Of a stretch of DNA of 9,087 nucleotides, positions 6,086 through 9,087 are shown piece after piece. A program made the translations under genes and the position numbers. Origin of the DNA: Dehalococcoidia bacterium (GTDB taxonomy: Bacteria > Chloroflexota > Dehalococcoidia > UBA3495); assembly GCA_002730485.1 (NCBI GenBank), contig PCAH01000116.1, positions 1 to 9,087 of the forward strand. Reading direction: 5' to 3'. Positions within the stretch are counted from its first letter, which is position 1, and the number at the start of each line of letters is the position of its first letter. The notes beneath the pieces are model-generated. The model worked only from the letters and a program-made list of their open reading frames with translations. It ran no database searches and had not been told where the DNA came from.

Positions 6086-6834
6086 TACTGACCGCTCGCT
6101 TTGCTTGTGTTTTGGGCCACCCAAGCCTCAAATTCTTCCATCTCGACCACTCTGACCGGAATCTTCATGATGTAATGACCCAGGCCGCAAAGTTCGGCGC
6201 ATTGCAACCTAAAGCCATGGTCTATTTCCTCGCTACCGACCTTGTCAGGCGTGATCCTGATCTCGGTCACGCGCCCTGGAACCGCGTCGATCTTCATCCT
6301 GAAAGCCGGAACCCAGAAGGCGTGGAGTACATCGGTAGCCGTGACCTGAAACAGGGTCTTTTGGTGCACGGGGAGCACTAGCTCGGTAAACGACACCACC
6401 TCCTGGTTCGGGTAGGTCACCTTCCAGGCCCATCTGCTGCCTTCCACCTGAACCACCAGATCGTCGGGGGTGTGGTCGCCTTCATGAAGCTCGAACCATC
6501 CAACAGCGCCGGGGAAGACGATGACCAGCAGGGTCAGGGCGGTGGTGATGGTGATCCAACCACCGATGACTCCTTTATGGCCTCTGATAGGAGGGCCGTC
6601 TTCAAAGTCGTCCCCGCTTCTCCTAAACCTTATGAAGCTGTAGATGACGGCGGCAAAGACAAAAGCCACCACCGGGACGCTCATGTACACGAGGACTTCA
6701 AAAGCCTCGTCGATAATCTCAGCCTGTTCCGCAGCGGCGAACGGCAGATAATCCCATTGGACTGCCGCAACCTCGCCAATAACTGTCAGTACAAGCCACA
6801 AAAGGCCAGCTAGCAGGAAATCCTTTTGCACCAC
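6085..6834 (-). CDS. coxB: Cytochrome c oxidase subunit II with CuA site
   Basis: A 249-residue membrane-anchored subunit that takes electrons from a c-type cytochrome or other donor through the dinuclear CuA centre. CuA ligands are visible: His171 (DVLHAFWVPAF), then QCAELCGLGHYIM with Cys212, Glu214, Cys216, His220 and Met223. The aromatic electron-entry stretch is GSRWAWKVTYP (about 132-142). Hydrophobic segments lie at about 5-25 (signal peptide or extra helix), 48-68 and 91-112. There is no CXXCH heme-binding motif, so this is not a caa3 fusion and the donor must be a separate protein. Two GTG codons are adjacent at the start; AAGGAG is three bases from the first (6834) and six from the second (6831), so the second may be used. 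First gene of the oxidase cluster, after a 199-base gap. Confidence 0.96.
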   Translation of the reverse strand: MVQKDFLLAGLLWLVLTVIGEVAAVQWDYLPFAAAEQAEIIDEAFEVLVYMSVPVVAFVFAAVIYSFIRFRRSGDDFEDGPPIRGHKGVIGGWITITTALTLLVIVFPGAVGWFELHEGDHTPDDLVVQVEGSRWAWKVTYPNQEVVSFTELVLPVHQKTLFQVTATDVLHAFWVPAFRMKIDAVPGRVTEIRITPDKVGSEEIDHGFRLQCAELCGLGHYIMKIPVRVVEMEEFEAWVAQNTSKASGQ

Positions 6835-7033
6835 AGTCTCCTTAACCCGGTCTGCTTCGGGTTCCGTGATTCTGACCAGACCATTTTCGCCAGGGTTGTA
6901 GGTAGGGATAAGTGCGGTTCGGCCCGGACTTTAAAGGCCATTTGGCCTAATAGCAGGGAGTCGTTTGCGGAGGAGATAAATAGGCGTGGAACAACGCAGA
7001 TTAATGGGATTTAGCCAGCGCTATAAGGCGATA
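6835..7033. other. Intergenic region upstream of the oxidase cluster
   Basis: This 199-base gap between the adenine deaminase stop and coxB holds no convincing gene on either strand. It contains AAGGAG for coxB near 6840 and a short palindrome at 6935-6948. It is the only gap before the cluster and so the natural place for its promoter, but I found no clear -35/-10 pair. No obvious intrinsic terminator follows the adenine deaminase gene, so readthrough from the purine genes is possible. Confidence 0.6.
6935..6948. promoter_or_regulatory. Palindrome AGGCCATTTGGCCT, possible operator
   Basis: AGGCCA (6935-6940) and TGGCCT (6943-6948) are perfect inverted arms around TT, about 100 bases upstream of coxB. 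The symmetry suits a dimeric regulator site. On the minus strand TTT follows, so a weak terminator for the upstream gene is an alternative. Short palindromes occur by chance. Confidence 0.35.
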
Positions 7034-8899
7034 TTAAAAAGCTTCCGGCTCTAAAAGCAGGGCCATTTCCACATCCACCAAGCCCATGTCGGTCAACTTG
7101 AGCTCGGGTACGACGGGCAGGGCGAGGAAGGACAAGATCGAAAACGGAGATTCCACCTGGCAGCCGAGTTTTTCAGCCGCAGCATCCAGCTCTTCAAGAA
7201 CCCTGACAACTTCCTCTAACGTCATGTCTGAGAGCAATCCGGCCATGGGCAGCGGCAGAGAGGCCAACACACAGCCGTCCGAGACTACGGCCAGCCCGCC
7301 GCCATTGGCCTCAACCTCATTCACCGCCACAAAGATTTCGCTATCGTCCACTCCCACAGCGACGATGTTGTGGCAGTCGTGGGCCACCGAAGTAGCAAGG
7401 GCGCCTTGCTTCAGACCCAGCCCACGCACCAGACCTTTCCCGATATTGCCGGTGCCCTTATGGCGTTCCACTACAATCGCTTTGACGAGGTCACGGCTTG
7501 TGTCAGATCGCACCACACCGTCGCGGGATTTGTTCGGTTCCGTGACCCACTTGGTGGTTATCTGTCCTGGCACGATCTCCATCACCGGCACCATAGCGCT
7601 GTCCCAGTGGAAGGCGAGGTCGCCCACAGAGAACGGTTTGATATTCATCTTGGACCCCAGAGGCTGGGTGGCCGAGGGCGGTGCGTGGAATAGTGCCCGG
7701 CCGCGTTTGCCCACCAGCTTCCCGTGGTAAAAGACCGACTCCGCTCTAAAATCGTTCAAATCGTCAACCACCAACAGGTTTGCCCAGTAGCCAGGGGCCA
7801 CCGCACCGTAGCCTTCCAACTTAAAGTGATTGGCCGGAACCAGGGTCGTCATCTGGATTGCCCGCACCGGATCTAGCCCCAGACCCACGGCCTTGCGAAC
7901 CACGGCGTCGAGATCACCCTCATGGAAGATGTCAGATGCGTTGCGGTCGTCCACCACCAGCATGCAGCGGTGCCAGGTGGCGTCCGTCACAAGGGGCAGC
8001 AAAGCCTCCAGGTTCTTCTCGGTCGAACCCTCTCGGATCATGAGATACATGCCACGGCGCAGTTTTTCCAACCCTTCCGCATATCCCACGGTCTCATGGT
8101 CAGAGCCGATAAGCGGGGCCAGGTAGGCGTTCAATTCCCGGCCGGTCACGCCAGGAGCATGGCCGTCCTTAGCCATGCCGGAAAACGCTTCCAGTTTGTC
8201 CAGCGCCGTTCCATCTCCCCTGATCACGCCTGGGAAATCCATGAACTCGCCCAGACCGATCACGTTCTTCATGCGGCGCAATTGGAGCAGCTCTCGGCGT
8301 TCCAGTTTGCGGCCAGAGGTCTCCATATCCGTGGCGGGGACACAGGATGGGGCAACCATGAAGAGGTCCATGGGCATCTGCTTGGCCACCCTCATGGCCT
8401 GTTTCAAACCTGGGATGCCGCAGACGTTGGCGATCTCATGGAGGTCACTCACACCAGCAAGGATTCCCCGTGGCACCACGGCGCGCGCGTACTCGCCAAC
8501 GTTCAGGTAGCTGCTCTCCAAATGGAAGTGACCATCGATCAGGCCAGGCACCACATATCGACCGGCGATGTCCCTAACCCGCTTACCGTTGGCGTAGTCG
8601 CCAACTCCGGCGATCTTGCCCTGATGGATGGCTATGTCTGCGTACTCGATCTCGCCGGTGAAGGTGTTGACCACCCGAGCGTTAGCAATAACCAGGTCTG
8701 CCTGTGCTTCCCCTCTGGCGACTTTGATCAGTTCTGACAGGTTGATGCGACCCTGGGGTTTCGATCCAGACAGGGGGCCCGATCTGCCATGGTTGCCCGA
8801 CTGGGAGGGTTGGGCTTTGGAGGTCGGCGGCAAGCCCTTTAAGAACGAAGAAGACCGGTTCGACCCCCTGGTCCTGTTGGCCCTGACCAGCCTACGCAT
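7034..8899 (-). CDS. ade: Adenine deaminase
   Basis: Converts adenine to hypoxanthine and ammonia in the cytoplasm, for purine salvage. The amidohydrolase core is complete: [22 protein letters not shown] (early beta sandwich), metal-binding [12 protein letters not shown] with His124 and His126, [31 protein letters not shown] with Glu218, DGHAPG, SDHET (about 267-270), VDDRN and [14 protein letters not shown]. The family-specific C-terminal domain is also there: [36 protein letters not shown] and [22 protein letters not shown] chose the ATG at 8897-8899, which overlaps the upstream hpt stop by eight bases, giving 621 residues. Without it the frame runs back to a GTG at 8995 inside hpt. About 53 Ser/Arg/Gly-rich residues precede the usual start near [10 protein letters not shown], so a later non-ATG start is possible. 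The function call is firm; the exact start is not. Confidence 0.95.
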   Translation of the reverse strand: MRRLVRANRTRGSNRSSSFLKGLPPTSKAQPSQSGNHGRSGPLSGSKPQGRINLSELIKVARGEAQADLVIANARVVNTFTGEIEYADIAIHQGKIAGVGDYANGKRVRDIAGRYVVPGLIDGHFHLESSYLNVGEYARAVVPRGILAGVSDLHEIANVCGIPGLKQAMRVAKQMPMDLFMVAPSCVPATDMETSGRKLERRELLQLRRMKNVIGLGEFMDFPGVIRGDGTALDKLEAFSGMAKDGHAPGVTGRELNAYLAPLIGSDHETVGYAEGLEKLRRGMYLMIREGSTEKNLEALLPLVTDATWHRCMLVVDDRNASDIFHEGDLDAVVRKAVGLGLDPVRAIQMTTLVPANHFKLEGYGAVAPGYWANLLVVDDLNDFRAESVFYHGKLVGKRGRALFHAPPSATQPLGSKMNIKPFSVGDLAFHWDSAMVPVMEIVPGQITTKWVTEPNKSRDGVVRSDTSRDLVKAIVVERHKGTGNIGKGLVRGLGLKQGALATSVAHDCHNIVAVGVDDSEIFVAVNEVEANGGGLAVVSDGCVLASLPLPMAGLLSDMTLEEVVRVLEELDAAAEKLGCQVESPFSILSFLALPVVPELKLTDMGLVDVEMALLLEPEAF

Positions 8900-9087
8900 C
8901 TTGGCCGTCCGTGTCTGGAGGACTATCACCAAGGGCGTATATCCCAGACAGATTGCGCCCCGCTTGGTCCAGGTCGGTGCCGTAGCCGACCACAAAACGG
9001 TCCGGCACTATGAAGCCCAAGTAATCGATAACCACCGCAGTCTCGCGCCGTGACGGTTTGTCCAACAGCGCGCAAAGTTTCAACGAA
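8892..9087 (-). CDS. hpt: Hypoxanthine phosphoribosyltransferase, C-terminal end only
   Basis: The frame enters from the right edge and ends at the TAG at 8892-8894; about 65 codons are visible. The sequence [14 protein letters not shown], then [18 protein letters not shown], then [15 protein letters not shown] is the characteristic C-terminal part of bacterial HPRT, including the purine-contacting VPD region and the FVVGYG strand. The enzyme joins hypoxanthine (or guanine) to PRPP to give IMP (or GMP) in the cytoplasm. A tail of about 12 polar residues ([12 protein letters not shown]) follows the usual end. The stop overlaps the adenine deaminase ATG, and that enzyme supplies the hypoxanthine, so the two are probably co-translated. 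The N-terminal two thirds, with the PRPP loop, is outside the window. Confidence 0.92.
   Translation of the reverse strand, partial: SLKLCALLDKPSRRETAVVIDYLGFIVPDRFVVGYGTDLDQAGRNLSGIYALGDSPPDTDGQDA

Noticed and set aside
6085..6834. caa3-type fusion of cytochrome c to subunit II
   Set aside because: No CXXCH motif anywhere in the protein and it ends soon after the CuA site, so there is no heme c domain.
7922..8737. A 271-codon open frame on the plus strand inside the adenine deaminase gene
   Set aside because: It is antisense to a gene with strong family motifs along its whole length. The His-rich translation resembles no protein family I know and has typical shadow-frame composition.
1..9087. 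CRISPR array, mobile element, tRNA or rRNA
   Set aside because: No regularly spaced repeats, transposase-like frame, terminal repeats or recognisable structural RNA segments were seen by eye on either strand.

Overview
The window looks like a piece of an aerobic bacterial chromosome, probably from an uncultured lineage. Every convincing gene lies on the minus strand, with small gaps, start/stop overlaps and several GTG starts. An A2-type heme-copper oxidase, a luciferase-like flavin enzyme and the general sequence style suggest Chloroflexota (SAR202-like) or a similar phylum, but that is inference. No rRNA, tRNA, CRISPR array, transposase or phage gene was seen.

Layout in the direction of transcription (high to low coordinates). 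(1) 9087-7034: the 3' end of a hypoxanthine phosphoribosyltransferase gene overlaps a complete adenine deaminase gene. Together they give a purine salvage route, adenine to hypoxanthine to IMP. (2) 7033-6835: a 199-base gap with a small palindrome, the likely control region of the next cluster. (3) 6834-3362: cytochrome c oxidase genes in the order subunit II, I, IV, III, tightly packed and translationally coupled in places. Subunit I carries the Tyr-Ser motif of A2-type oxidases in place of the D-channel glutamate, has two extra N-terminal membrane helices, and lacks the usual K-channel lysine. (4) 3333-2167: a flavoprotein of the sulfide:quinone oxidoreductase / flavocytochrome c sulfide dehydrogenase group with two conserved-position cysteines. 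(5) 2158-1427: a PAS-LuxR transcription regulator whose PAS domain holds four clustered cysteines. (6) 1292-831: a small two-helix membrane protein of unknown function whose frame continues in a coding-like way past its TGA stop. (7) 830-523: a non-coding stretch with a possible promoter and several inverted repeats. (8) 522-1: the N-terminal half of a luciferase-like (LLM class) flavin-dependent oxidoreductase, cut by the window edge.

The oxidase genes, the flavoprotein and the regulator are separated by at most about 50 bases and may form one transcript. The natural reading is a respiratory module: a flavoprotein that could feed electrons to the quinone pool, a terminal oxidase, and a redox- or ligand-sensing regulator. 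The purine genes upstream appear functionally unrelated to it.
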